Below are positions 14,695-22,962 of a stretch of 36,064 nt of DNA, piece after piece; within the stretch, counting starts at the first letter, position 1, and every line of letters begins with the position of its first letter. The DNA comes from Clostridiales bacterium UBA4644 (lineage in GTDB: Bacteria; Bacillota; Clostridia; Oscillospirales; Butyricicoccaceae), in NCBI GenBank assembly GCA_002405755.1, contig DHMK01000014.1, forward strand, positions 12,770 to 48,833, written 5' to 3'. The notes under the pieces are model-generated. The model saw only the letters and a list, made by a program, of their open reading frames with translations, was not told the DNA's origin and searched no databases. The position numbers were made by a program, and so were the translations under genes.

Positions 14695-16785
14695 ATGCCT
14701 ATGGAACTGATGAGTCCTGCCGGCTCGCTGGAGGGTGTGATCGCCGCCGTCCGGGGCGGGGCAGACGCCGTTTATTTCGGCACCGGCGACTTCAACGCCC
14801 GGCGCAACGCCAAAAATCTGGAGGGCGACGATCTGGCGGAGGCGCTGCGCTATTGCCGCCTGCGGGGCGTGCGCACCTATGTCACCGTCAACACCCTGGT
14901 CACCGACCGGGAGCTTTCCCGCGCGCGGGAGCTGATCCTGCAGCTGAACCAGCTGGGGGCCGACGCTTTGATCGTGCAGGATCTGGGCATGGCCCGGATG
15001 ATCCGTGCGCTGGCGCCGGATATGCCCATCCATGCCTCCACCCAGATGACCGTCCACAATATCGGCGGCGTTTTGCAGGCGCACCGGTTGGGCTTTTCCC
15101 GGGTGGTGCTCTCCCGGGAGCTGCCCCTGGAGGAGATCGCCTTTATCTGCAAAAACAGCCCGGTGGAGATCGAGGTCTTCGTCCACGGAGCGCTCTGCAT
15201 GTGCTATTCCGGCCAGTGCTATCTTTCCGCCGCCATCGGCGGACGGTCCGGCAACCGGGGCCTTTGCGCCCAGCCCTGCCGCATGGCCTACAGCTTCCCC
15301 GGCGAGAGCATGGAGCATCCGCTGAGCCTGAAGGATCTTTCGCTGGCGGAGCATCTTTCCCAGCTGGAGCAGGCCGGCGTCCACACCCTGAAGATCGAGG
15401 GCCGCATGAAGCGGCCGGAATATACCGCGCTGGTCACCGGCATTTATAAAAAGGCGCTGACGGAGCGCCGCGCGCCCACGGCGGAGGAGCTTTCCCGGCT
15501 GCAGGCGGTTTTTTCCCGGGAGGGCTTTACCGACGGCTATTTTACCGGGCGCAAGGGTCCGGAGATGTTCGGCACCCGGCAGGAGGAAAACGGGCGGGAG
15601 ACCCGGGAACTCTATAAGCAGGCGCAGACCATCTATCAGGCCCAGCCGGAGCCGCCCACGGTGCCGGTGAAGCTGCAGTTTTCCGCCCATGGGGAGAAGC
15701 CCATGGTCCTTCTGGCGGAGGATCGGGACGGACACCGGTATGAGACGGTGGGCATCCCTGCGGAGCCTGCTCTGCGGCGGGCCACCACGGAGGAGGAGGT
15801 GCGCTCCGCCCTGAACAAGACCGGCGGGACGGTTTTTTACCCCGAAACGGTGGAGATCGATCTGGAGGAGGGCCTGCGGGCCTCTGCCGCAGCCATCAAC
15901 GCCATGCGCCGGCAATGTCTGGAGGGCCTTGCCCTGCAGCGGAAAAAGCCGCCCCAGCGGCGGACGGGCCAGTGGCAGCCCGGCGTTCAGCGGCTGCAGC
16001 GGCAGCAGCCCCCGGGCTATATTTTCTCCTTCCGCTCCGTGGATCAGCTCACCTCCCCCATCCTCCGGGCAGGGGCGGAGATGCTCTGGCTGCCCCTGAG
16101 GGAGCTGGCGGAAAACACCCAGCTGGTCCGCGCGCTGACGGAGCAGGGCCTGCGCTTTGCCGCCGTGCCAGACCGGATCATTTTTGACGGACAGTGGGCG
16201 GAGACGCTGGCGCAGCTGCGGCAGGTCCGTGCGGCGGGCGTTTCCGACCTGGTGTGCAGCAACCTGGGGCAGATCCCCATCGTACACCGGCTGAACATGG
16301 CGCTGCACGGGGATTTTGGCCTGAATATCATGAACTCCCAGTCTGTGCGGGAGCTTTCCCGGATGGGACTTTCCTCCTGCACCCTTTCCTTTGAAATGAA
16401 TCTGGCCCAGATCCGGGACATGAGCCTGGGGATGGACTGTCAGCTGATGGCCTATGGCCGCCTGCCCCTGATGATCACGGAAAACGCCATCCTCCCGCCG
16501 GACCGGCAGGGCAAGCCCGGCAAGGCGGCGCTGATGGACAAGACAGGCCGCGCTTTCCCCATCCTGCCGGAAAACCACGGCCGCGCCGCGCTTTACAACG
16601 CGGAGCCTCTCTGGCTGGCGGATAAGCGGGAGGAGCTTTCCGGGCTGGGCCTGCGGTGGCTGCGGCTGAGCTTTACCACCGAAACGCCCCGGGAGATCGA
16701 AGCGGTCATCCGGGCGTATCAGACCGGCGACGGGCCCATGCCCGCCCGGGCCACAAGAGGACTTTATTACCGAGGTGTATTATGA
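14695..16785 (+). CDS. U32 family peptidase-like protein (DUF3656 type)
   Basis: A 696-residue protein of the U32 family with the DUF3656 C-terminal region, as in E. coli RlhA (YdcP), which is needed for 5-hydroxycytidine in 23S rRNA. An N-terminal TIM-barrel-like part begins MELMSPAGSLEGVIAAVRGG. The conserved cysteine cluster C168, C170, C175, C191 and C195 (in FVHGALCMCYSGQC and GLCAQPC) probably holds an iron-sulfur cluster. IEGRMKRPEY is the usual U32 signature. An RNA hydroxylation role is more likely than proteolysis despite the family name. The start has AGGAG upstream. The stop overlaps the dut start (ATGA). Confidence 0.9.
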   Translation: MPMELMSPAGSLEGVIAAVRGGADAVYFGTGDFNARRNAKNLEGDDLAEALRYCRLRGVRTYVTVNTLVTDRELSRARELILQLNQLGADALIVQDLGMARMIRALAPDMPIHASTQMTVHNIGGVLQAHRLGFSRVVLSRELPLEEIAFICKNSPVEIEVFVHGALCMCYSGQCYLSAAIGGRSGNRGLCAQPCRMAYSFPGESMEHPLSLKDLSLAEHLSQLEQAGVHTLKIEGRMKRPEYTALVTGIYKKALTERRAPTAEELSRLQAVFSREGFTDGYFTGRKGPEMFGTRQEENGRETRELYKQAQTIYQAQPEPPTVPVKLQFSAHGEKPMVLLAEDRDGHRYETVGIPAEPALRRATTEEEVRSALNKTGGTVFYPETVEIDLEEGLRASAAAINAMRRQCLEGLALQRKKPPQRRTGQWQPGVQRLQRQQPPGYIFSFRSVDQLTSPILRAGAEMLWLPLRELAENTQLVRALTEQGLRFAAVPDRIIFDGQWAETLAQLRQVRAAGVSDLVCSNLGQIPIVHRLNMALHGDFGLNIMNSQSVRELSRMGLSSCTLSFEMNLAQIRDMSLGMDCQLMAYGRLPLMITENAILPPDRQGKPGKAALMDKTGRAFPILPENHGRAALYNAEPLWLADKREELSGLGLRWLRLSFTTETPREIEAVIRAYQTGDGPMPARATRGLYYRGVL

Positions 16786-17255
16786 TACCGGAATTTTTGG
16801 AAGCGCTGGCGCTGCCGGTCTGCCGGCTGGAGCGCTGCGGAAAAAAGCCTTCCCTGCCTGTCCGGCAGACGGAGGACGCCGCCGGCGTGGATCTGGCGGC
16901 CTTTCTGCCGGAGGGCGAGGAGGTGATCCCCGCCGGAGGACGGGCGCTGATCCCCACGGGGCTGACCATGGCCGTTCCCCGGGGGTGGGGCGGCTTTGTG
17001 CTGGCCCGGTCCAGCATGGGCGTCAAATACGGCGTGAATCTTTCCAATGGCGTGGGCCTTATTGATCCGGACTACCGGGGCGAGGTCAAGGTGGCCCTGA
17101 TCAACCATTCCGATCAGGCGTTCACCGTGCGCGATGGCGACCGCATCGCCCAGCTGGTGCTGCTGCCGGCGCCCTGCGTGTCGCTGGTGGAAAAAGACGC
17201 GCTGGAGGAGACCGCCCGGGGAGCCGGCGGCTTCGGCAGCACCGGCCGCCGCTGA
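16782..17255 (+). CDS. dut: dUTP diphosphatase
   Basis: A 157-residue trimeric dUTPase that hydrolyses dUTP to dUMP and pyrophosphate, keeping uracil out of DNA and feeding thymidylate synthesis. All five family motifs are visible in order: AAGVDL, ARSSMG, GLIDPDYRGEVKV, RIAQLVLLP and GAGGFGSTGR. The start ATG at 16782 overlaps the preceding stop and has GAGGTG upstream; the longer open frame is within the U32 gene. Confidence 0.95.
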   Translation: MIPEFLEALALPVCRLERCGKKPSLPVRQTEDAAGVDLAAFLPEGEEVIPAGGRALIPTGLTMAVPRGWGGFVLARSSMGVKYGVNLSNGVGLIDPDYRGEVKVALINHSDQAFTVRDGDRIAQLVLLPAPCVSLVEKDALEETARGAGGFGSTGRR

Positions 17256-17276
17256 ACGCGGCAGAAAGGGGAGCCT

Positions 17277-17861
17277 ATGCTCATTCTTGCTTCGCAGTCG
17301 CCCCGGCGCAGGGCGCTGCTTTCTCAGATCACCGGGGATTTTGTCGTCTGCCCCACCGGCTGCGACGAGACCCTCTGCTGCGCCGACCCGGCGGAGCATG
17401 TGCGCCTTTTGGCCTGCCGCAAGGCGGAGGCGGCGCTGCACCGGCAGACGCCGGGCCCGGCAGACGCCATCGTGGCGGCGGATACGGTGGTCTATCTGGA
17501 CGGCGATATTCTGGAAAAGCCCGCCTCCCCGGAAGAAGCCGCCGCCATGCTGCGCCGTCTTTCCGGACGGGAAAACACCGTCTGCACCGGCGTGGCCGTG
17601 GTCTACCAGGGCCGGCGGCATTCCTTCGCCTGCAAAACGGAGGTCCGCTTTTATGAGCTGACGGAGGCGGAGATCGCCGAATATGTGGCCTCCGGAGAGC
17701 CCATGGACAAGGCCGGCGCCTACGCCATTCAGGGCCGGGGCGCGCTGCTGGTGCGGGACATCCGGGGCGATTACTGCAATGTGGTGGGCCTGCCTGTGGC
17801 GCCGCTGTTTCGGCTGCTGCGGGAGCTGGGCGTGCCGCTGAAGGAGGAGGGCCGCCCATGA
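17277..17861 (+). CDS. maf: Maf nucleotide pyrophosphatase
   Basis: A 194-residue Maf family protein, a house-cleaning nucleoside triphosphate pyrophosphatase acting on modified or canonical dTTP/UTP, linked to septum formation in older literature. The N-terminal ILASQSPRRRALL is the family signature. IVAADTVVYLDGDILEKP carries the catalytic Asp, and GEPMDKAGAYAIQG and NVVGLPV are conserved. AAAGGGGAG precedes the start. Its stop overlaps the mreC start (ATGA), and maf next to mreBCD is a widespread arrangement. Confidence 0.95.
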   Translation: MLILASQSPRRRALLSQITGDFVVCPTGCDETLCCADPAEHVRLLACRKAEAALHRQTPGPADAIVAADTVVYLDGDILEKPASPEEAAAMLRRLSGRENTVCTGVAVVYQGRRHSFACKTEVRFYELTEAEIAEYVASGEPMDKAGAYAIQGRGALLVRDIRGDYCNVVGLPVAPLFRLLRELGVPLKEEGRP

Positions 17862-18685
17862 AGTTGCTGCGCTCCAAGCTGTTCTGGTTCACTGCGCTGC
17901 TGGTGGCGGTCTGTCTGGCGCTGATGCTCTGGTCCGGCGTTACCGGCAGGCCCTCGTTTCTGTCCAACATCACCGGCGCGGTGGTGACGCCGCTGCAGAA
18001 CGGGCTTTCCCGGGCGGCGGACTGGTTCGGCGATCTGTTTGGCTATTTTTACCGCTACGATGCGCTGGAGGAAGAAAACGAAGCGCTGAAGGAGCAGATC
18101 CGGCAGTATCAGGCGCTGGAGGACCGGTATTATGCCTCCGTGGACCAGAACACGGCCCTGCGGGAGGCGGCGGGCATCAAAAAGCGCCATGCGGATTATG
18201 ATCTGGAGCTGTGCACCGTGGTCTCCGTGGCGGGCAGCGGCTTTCAGAGTGCTCTCACCCTCAGCCGTGGCAGCCTGGCGGGCATCGAGGAGGGCGATCC
18301 TGTGATCACCGGCGACGGTTTGGTGGGCTTTGTCTCCGAGGTGGGGCTGAATTACTGCACCGTCACCACTGTCATCAATGCGGATTTTACCGCTGCGGCC
18401 ATGGTCTCCCGCACCCGGGAGGTGGTGGTCACGGAGGGCAGCTTTGAGCTGGCGGCGGAGGGAAGGCTGAAGGTGGCCTATCTGGAAAACGACGCGGATC
18501 TGGTCGCCGGCGACCGGATCCTCACCAGCGGCGGAGCCTATCCGCCGGAGCTGATCATCGGGACGGTCCGCTCCGTCCAGCCGGAGCGCCACGGCGTGTG
18601 CAGCTATGCCGCGCTGGAGCCGGCGGTGGCGCTGGATTCCCTGAGCACGGTATTTGTCATTAAAGAGTTTGATGTGGAGAGCTGA
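17858..18685 (+). CDS. mreC: Rod-shape protein MreC
   Basis: A 275-residue bitopic membrane protein of the elongasome that activates PBP2/RodA. It has a short cytoplasmic tail, a membrane helix at about 9-27, a coiled coil at about 65-100 (EEENEALKEQIRQYQALEDR) and a C-terminal beta-barrel pair with TLSRGSLAGIEEGDPVI and ILTSGGAYPPELIIG. Coupled to maf by an ATGA overlap and 3 bp before mreD. The mreB gene normally upstream is not here. Confidence 0.93.
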   Translation: MKLLRSKLFWFTALLVAVCLALMLWSGVTGRPSFLSNITGAVVTPLQNGLSRAADWFGDLFGYFYRYDALEEENEALKEQIRQYQALEDRYYASVDQNTALREAAGIKKRHADYDLELCTVVSVAGSGFQSALTLSRGSLAGIEEGDPVITGDGLVGFVSEVGLNYCTVTTVINADFTAAAMVSRTREVVVTEGSFELAAEGRLKVAYLENDADLVAGDRILTSGGAYPPELIIGTVRSVQPERHGVCSYAALEPAVALDSLSTVFVIKEFDVES

Positions 18686-18688
18686 ACC

Positions 18689-19213
18689 ATGCTGCAATCC
18701 CGTTCCCAGCGCTATGCTTTGCTGAAATACGGCGGCTACGCCCTGCTTTTGCTGGGCGTGTTTGTGCTGCAGTCCGCCCGGGGGACGGCGCTTTTCCTCT
18801 GGGGCGCTTCGCCAAACGCGCTGCCCTTTTTTGTGGCGGCAGTGGCGCTGCTGGAGGGACCCTATGCCGGCGGCGGCTTCGGCTTTGCCTGCGGCATGCT
18901 GCTGACGCTGAACAGCACCGGGCTGGAGGGCCTGCAGGCGCTGTATCTGGCGCTGTTCGGCGTGCTGTTTGGCCTGTTCGGCGCGGAATATCTTCGCCCG
19001 GTGATCCCCTCGGCCCTCACCGGCGGGCTGCTCTGCCTGGGGATCCAGGCGGTATTCCGCTATGTTTTTGTTTATCTGCTGATCTATCGCGCCGGCCCGG
19101 GCTATGCCCTGCGCCAATTCTGCGGCGAGCTGCTTTTGTCGCTGCCGCTGGGTGCGGCGATCTGGTGGGCGGTCCGCCGGATCCACCGGCGCTTTACGGA
19201 GGAGACCCTATGA
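18689..19213 (+). CDS. mreD: Rod-shape protein MreD
   Basis: A 174-residue multipass membrane protein with five or six hydrophobic helices. Sequence similarity within MreD is low, so the call rests on topology, length and position between mreC and PBP2. LLEGPYAGGGFGFACGMLL is a recognisable MreD segment. GGAGAG lies upstream of the start. Overlaps mrdA by ATGA. Confidence 0.88.
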   Translation: MLQSRSQRYALLKYGGYALLLLGVFVLQSARGTALFLWGASPNALPFFVAAVALLEGPYAGGGFGFACGMLLTLNSTGLEGLQALYLALFGVLFGLFGAEYLRPVIPSALTGGLLCLGIQAVFRYVFVYLLIYRAGPGYALRQFCGELLLSLPLGAAIWWAVRRIHRRFTEETL

Positions 19214-21273
19214 GCGTCCGTTCCCGCCGCATTCTGGCCATGTGCATTCTGCTGATGCTGCTGCTCAGCGGCATCACCTACCGTCTGATCCAGCTGCAGC
19301 TGGTGGAGGGCGGCGAGACCGCCCGGGAGGTCAACGCCAACATCATCCGCAAATATACCGAGCCCGCCTCCCGGGGCGAGATCCTGGACGCGGACGGCAA
19401 CGTTCTGGCGGGCAACGCTTTGGGCTTTTCCGTTCAGGTGGATTATTATAACTGGGATAAGGAGCGGCAGAACGACGTTTTGCAGAAGCTCTGGGAGCTG
19501 CTCTCTGCGGCAGACATCCCCTGCAACGACGTGCTGCCCCTGACCACCCAGTGGCCCATCCGCTACACCTACGATTCGCTGGAAAGCGGCGCGGGCAAAA
19601 AGCTGGCCGCCTTTCTGGAGACGCGGGGATGGGGCACACCGGAGACGGTGAACGCCGGCCGGCTGCTCAATCTGCTCTGCGAATATTATGAGATCGACCC
19701 AAATCTGCCTCTGGAGGAACGCCGGCAGCTCATCGGCCTGCGCTATTATCTGGACGACTGTCAGTTTTCCGCCTACAATACGCCGCTGACGCTGGCCTCT
19801 GATGTGGAGATCTCCGTGGTGGCGGAGCTGGCGGAATATGCAGGCGAGCTGCCCGGCGTGGAGGTGCAGGTGGTGGACAGCCGCAAATATCCCACCGCGC
19901 TGGCGACTCATGTGCTGGGGCGGATCGGCTCCATCGACCGGGACGAATATGAGGCGCTGAAGGAGGAGGGCTACGGCCTGAACGACGTGCTGGGCAAAAA
20001 CGGCATGGAGAAGGCGCTGGAGTCTTATCTGCGGGGCGAGGACGGCGTCCGGGCCGTGGAGGTGGACCGCAGGACCGGCCAGGTGGTGACGGAATATATG
20101 GTGGAGGAGACCCAGCCGGGCAACGACTGCTATCTCACCATCCGCTCCGACCTGCAGCAGCGGGCGGAGACCGCGCTGGCGGAGACGCTGGCCGCCATCA
20201 AGGAAAAGGGCGAGCAGTCCAAGACCAAGGACGGCGCCGATGTGGAGGGCGGCGCGGTGGTGGTGATCCGGGTGGACACCGGCGAGGTGCTGGCCATGGC
20301 CAGCTGGCCGACTTACAGCCTGGCCACCTTCCAGGCGGACTATTCCCAGAATGCCACCGATCCTCTGCGGCCCTTCTGGAACCGGGCCACCCAGGGGACC
20401 TATTCCCCCGGCTCCACCTTCAAAATGGCCACCGCGCTGGCCGCGCTGGAGGAGGGCATCATCACGCCCCGCACCAAGATCACCGACAAGGGCCGCTATG
20501 AGCGCTACAGCGATTATCAGCCCAAGTGCTGGATCTACCGGCAGCACGGCCGCACCCACGGCACCATCAACGTGAGCGAGGCGCTGAAATATTCCTGCAA
20601 CTATTTCTTTTATGAGATGGGCTATCAGCTGGGCATCGAGCGGCTGGAAAGCTACGCCTCCCAGCTGGGTCTGGGCCAGCGCACCGGCATCGAGATCGAG
20701 GAAAACGCCGGCATTCTGGCCGGGCCGGAGGAACGGGAGGCCCGTGGCGGCGCGCCCTGGTATCCCGCCGACGTGCTCATGGCGGCCATCGGACAGGGAG
20801 ATCATCTGTTTTCTCCGCTGCAGCTGGCCAATTATGTGGCCACGCTGGTCAACGGCGGCACCCGCTATCAGCCCCATCTGCTGAAAAAGGTCACGGATTA
20901 TACCAACACGGAAACGCTGCTGGAGGTCCAGCCCACGGTCCTGAACACGGTGGAGATCTCCGACGATGCGCTGGAGGCCATCAAGCTGGGCATGAAGGGC
21001 GTCGTGACCGAGGACGGCACTGCCAGCTCCTATTTCCGGGATTTTCCCATCAGCGTCGGCGGCAAGACCGGCTCCGCCCAGATGGTCAACCACAGCGCCA
21101 CCGGCGTGTTCGTCTCCTTCGCTCCCTATGACGAGCCGGAGATCGCCGTCTGCGTGGTGGGAGAATATGCATCCTCCGGCGGCAGCCTGGCCCCCGTCGC
21201 CATCGCCATTTACGATGAATATTTCGGTCTGGGCCTTTCCGCTGAGACGGAGGGCAGAGAATCCGTCAATTAG
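19210..21273 (+). CDS. mrdA: Penicillin-binding protein 2 (elongasome transpeptidase)
   Basis: A 687-residue class B PBP that crosslinks peptidoglycan during side-wall growth. It has one N-terminal membrane helix (about 8-27) and a dimerisation/pedestal region (about 50-300) with SRGEILDADGNVLA. The transpeptidase domain has STFK with catalytic S402, SCN at 462-464 and KTG at 619-621. The start is the ATG overlapping the mreD stop, with GGAGA upstream; the upstream in-frame codons lie in mreD. The cognate glycosyltransferase gene rodA is not in the window. No clear terminator follows. Confidence 0.95.
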   Translation: MSVRSRRILAMCILLMLLLSGITYRLIQLQLVEGGETAREVNANIIRKYTEPASRGEILDADGNVLAGNALGFSVQVDYYNWDKERQNDVLQKLWELLSAADIPCNDVLPLTTQWPIRYTYDSLESGAGKKLAAFLETRGWGTPETVNAGRLLNLLCEYYEIDPNLPLEERRQLIGLRYYLDDCQFSAYNTPLTLASDVEISVVAELAEYAGELPGVEVQVVDSRKYPTALATHVLGRIGSIDRDEYEALKEEGYGLNDVLGKNGMEKALESYLRGEDGVRAVEVDRRTGQVVTEYMVEETQPGNDCYLTIRSDLQQRAETALAETLAAIKEKGEQSKTKDGADVEGGAVVVIRVDTGEVLAMASWPTYSLATFQADYSQNATDPLRPFWNRATQGTYSPGSTFKMATALAALEEGIITPRTKITDKGRYERYSDYQPKCWIYRQHGRTHGTINVSEALKYSCNYFFYEMGYQLGIERLESYASQLGLGQRTGIEIEENAGILAGPEEREARGGAPWYPADVLMAAIGQGDHLFSPLQLANYVATLVNGGTRYQPHLLKKVTDYTNTETLLEVQPTVLNTVEISDDALEAIKLGMKGVVTEDGTASSYFRDFPISVGGKTGSAQMVNHSATGVFVSFAPYDEPEIAVCVVGEYASSGGSLAPVAIAIYDEYFGLGLSAETEGRESVN

Positions 21274-21309
21274 ACTGTATAACTCCAGAAAGATTCTGCA
21301 TTTTGACTC

Positions 21310-21338
21310 TTGAGATTTTCCAAGAAAGCGTTTATACT
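21310..21338 (+). promoter_or_regulatory. minD promoter
   Basis: TTGAGA (21310-21315), a 17-bp spacer and TATACT (21333-21338), 38 bp before the minD start. Confidence 0.65.
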
Positions 21339-21376
21339 ATATTATTGGTAAAATATTCAGTGAAAGGACGGGCGCT

Positions 21377-22141
21377 ATGGGCTGTGTCATTGCGGTGGCC
21401 TCCGGCAAGGGCGGAACGGGGAAGACCTCCTTCTGCGCCAATGTTGCCGTCTCCCTGTGCGCCCTGGGCGAAAAGGTCCTGCTCATCGATGCGGATTCCG
21501 GGCTGCGCAGCCTGGATCTGGTGCTGGGCATGAGCGACAGCCTGCTGTTTTCCTATGGCGATGTGATCCAGGGCAACGCCGGCCTGAAGGAGGCGGCCGT
21601 GCCCCATCCGGAGGTGGGCAGCCTGCGGGTGCTGACGGCGCCGGGCCAGCCGGGCGTGGGAGAGATCTATGCGCCCAGGGATATCGCGGCGCTGCTGCAG
21701 CGGGCCCGGGCCCACTTTACCTTTACGCTGGTGGACTGTGCCGCAGGGCTGGGCAGCGATGTTCTGTCCTTTGCCGCCGCGGCAGACCGGGCCGTCATCG
21801 TCTCCACCTCGGATTATACCGCCCTGCGGGGCGCGCAGAGCACGGCCAGCGTCTTTTCCCGCATCGGCCAGCAGAGCTGCGCCATCGTGGTCAACCGGCT
21901 GCGGCCGGGCATGATCCAGCAGGGCTCTGCCGCCAATGTGGATCGGGCGATGGACGCCTCCGGGCTTTCTCTTCTGGGCGTTGTGCCGGAGGATGAGAGC
22001 GTCATTGCCTGCGGCAACCGGGGGAAGCTGCTGGCGCTGGAGGATTACGGCGCGGCGGCCCAGGCTTATATGAATATTGCAAAACGGCTCCTTGGCCGGA
22101 GGGTCCGCCTGTTGGACCAGATCCCGGGGAAATGGAGCTGA
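21377..22141 (+). CDS. minD: MinD-type septum-site ATPase
   Basis: A 254-residue ParA/MinD family ATPase. The deviant Walker A is SGKGGTGKT with signature lysine K11 and P-loop K16. Switch I IDADSGLRSLDLVLG, switch II LVDCAAGLGSD, VVNRLRPGM and GVVPEDESVIACGNRGK match MinD rather than ParA or Mrp. In characterised systems MinD recruits MinC to the membrane to block polar division. The C-terminal stretch NIAKRLLGRRVRLLDQIPG could be the amphipathic membrane helix but is not textbook. No minC or minE lies on either side; mgsA follows after 54 bp. So it is either a Min protein whose partners lie elsewhere or one with another partner. Confidence 0.88.
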   Translation: MGCVIAVASGKGGTGKTSFCANVAVSLCALGEKVLLIDADSGLRSLDLVLGMSDSLLFSYGDVIQGNAGLKEAAVPHPEVGSLRVLTAPGQPGVGEIYAPRDIAALLQRARAHFTFTLVDCAAGLGSDVLSFAAAADRAVIVSTSDYTALRGAQSTASVFSRIGQQSCAIVVNRLRPGMIQQGSAANVDRAMDASGLSLLGVVPEDESVIACGNRGKLLALEDYGAAAQAYMNIAKRLLGRRVRLLDQIPGKWS

Positions 22142-22195
22142 TGAATAAAGAAAGGGCCGAAACAGGCGGCCTGAGGACGAAGATAAGGAGGAACC

Positions 22196-22603
22196 ATGAA
22201 TATCGCGATCATTGCACAAAACCGGAAAAAGGAACTGATGGTGCAGTTCTGCATCGCTTACTGCGGCCTTTTGGCCAAGCATAATCTCTGCGCCACCGCC
22301 ACCACAGGCAAAATGATCATGGACGCCACGGGACTGAAGATCGACTGCCTGCTGCCCGGCTCCACCGGCGGCGAACAGCAGATCGCGGCCCGGGTCTCCT
22401 ACAACGAGATCGACCTGGTGTTTTTCTTCCGGGATCCCCTGGAAAAATATCAGAACGACGCGCAGATCAACGATCTGCTCCGCTCCTGCGACCAGAACTG
22501 CATCCCCGTCGCCACCAATGTGGCCACGGCGGAGGTGCTGATCCAGGGGCTGGCCAGAGGGGATATGGCCTGGCGGGAGATCAATCCCAACGCCACCTTC
22601 TGA
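22196..22603 (+). CDS. mgsA: Methylglyoxal synthase
   Basis: A 135-residue enzyme converting dihydroxyacetone phosphate to methylglyoxal and phosphate, a glycolytic bypass. The order of features fits MgsA: an N-terminal NRKKELM (usual HDxKK), TATTGKM for phosphate binding, LPGSTGGEQQIAARV (usual SGPxGGDxQIxA) and FFRDPLEK with the catalytic-region Asp. ATNVATAEVLI is also characteristic. AAGGAGGAACC precedes the start. It follows minD here, as mgsA follows the mre/min cluster in many Clostridia. It could be cotranscribed with minD. Confidence 0.92.
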   Translation: MNIAIIAQNRKKELMVQFCIAYCGLLAKHNLCATATTGKMIMDATGLKIDCLLPGSTGGEQQIAARVSYNEIDLVFFFRDPLEKYQNDAQINDLLRSCDQNCIPVATNVATAEVLIQGLARGDMAWREINPNATF

Positions 22604-22617
22604 GACCCGGAAGGGCC

Positions 22618-22646
22618 TTGACTTTTTAAGGGTCCCATGCCATAAT
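22618..22646 (+). promoter_or_regulatory. Promoter of the hisS-aspS operon
   Basis: TTGACT (22618-22623), a 17-bp spacer and CATAAT (22641-22646), directly upstream of the T-box leader. Confidence 0.75.
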
Positions 22647-22652
22647 GGACCG

Positions 22653-22901
22653 TGTTCCGCGAAGAGGGAGCAGGAGTACGCAAGATCCGCGCCAACAGGG
22701 AAGGATGCCTGAGACTGGAAGCATCCGGCAGACGGACCTTGCGGAAGACAGCGCCGGAGCGGGCGTATAAGGCAGCTTTGCCGAAAACGCGGCAGGCCCC
22801 GCCGCCATGGGGCGCAAAAAGGGCGCGTCTGCGCCGAACATGGGTGGCACCACGAAGCGAAGCTCGCTCTCGTCCCATTGCAGGGACGGGAGCGCTTTTT
22901 T
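22653..22901 (+). promoter_or_regulatory. T-box riboswitch, aspartate specifier
   Basis: A tRNA-sensing leader of about 250 nt. Stem I is recognisable: the loop-E strand AGTA (22675-22678) is followed by CGCAAG, which pairs with CTTGCG (22738-22743), then GAA and the specifier codon GAC (22747-22749), Asp. The T-box core GGGTGGCACCACG is at 22842-22854; its variable base C22848 would pair with the G discriminator of tRNA-Asp, whereas tRNA-His has C. A terminator stem (22865-22876 with 22883-22894) and a T run end the leader. Uncharged tRNA-Asp should favour read-through into hisS-aspS. Confidence 0.92.
22865..22901 (+). terminator. Regulated terminator of the T-box leader
   Basis: A 12-bp stem with one G-U pair, loop ATTGCA, followed by CTTTTTT. 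It is the alternative to the antiterminator formed with the T-box core. Confidence 0.88.
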
Positions 22902-22962
22902 ACGCGAATTTCCGAATTTCTTGTAATATTATGATATTTGAATACAGAAAGGAATCAAAATT

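Noticed and set aside
14662..16578. Long minus-strand open frame of over 600 codons
   Set aside because: Shadow of the U32 peptidase gene in GC-rich DNA; composition (His, Gly, Gln, Arg runs) is typical of antisense translation. The same holds for the long frames opposite mrdA, aspS and iscS.
14695..16785. Collagenase activity for the U32 protein
   Set aside because: The old family name is misleading; the DUF3656 type with its cysteine cluster points to RNA modification.
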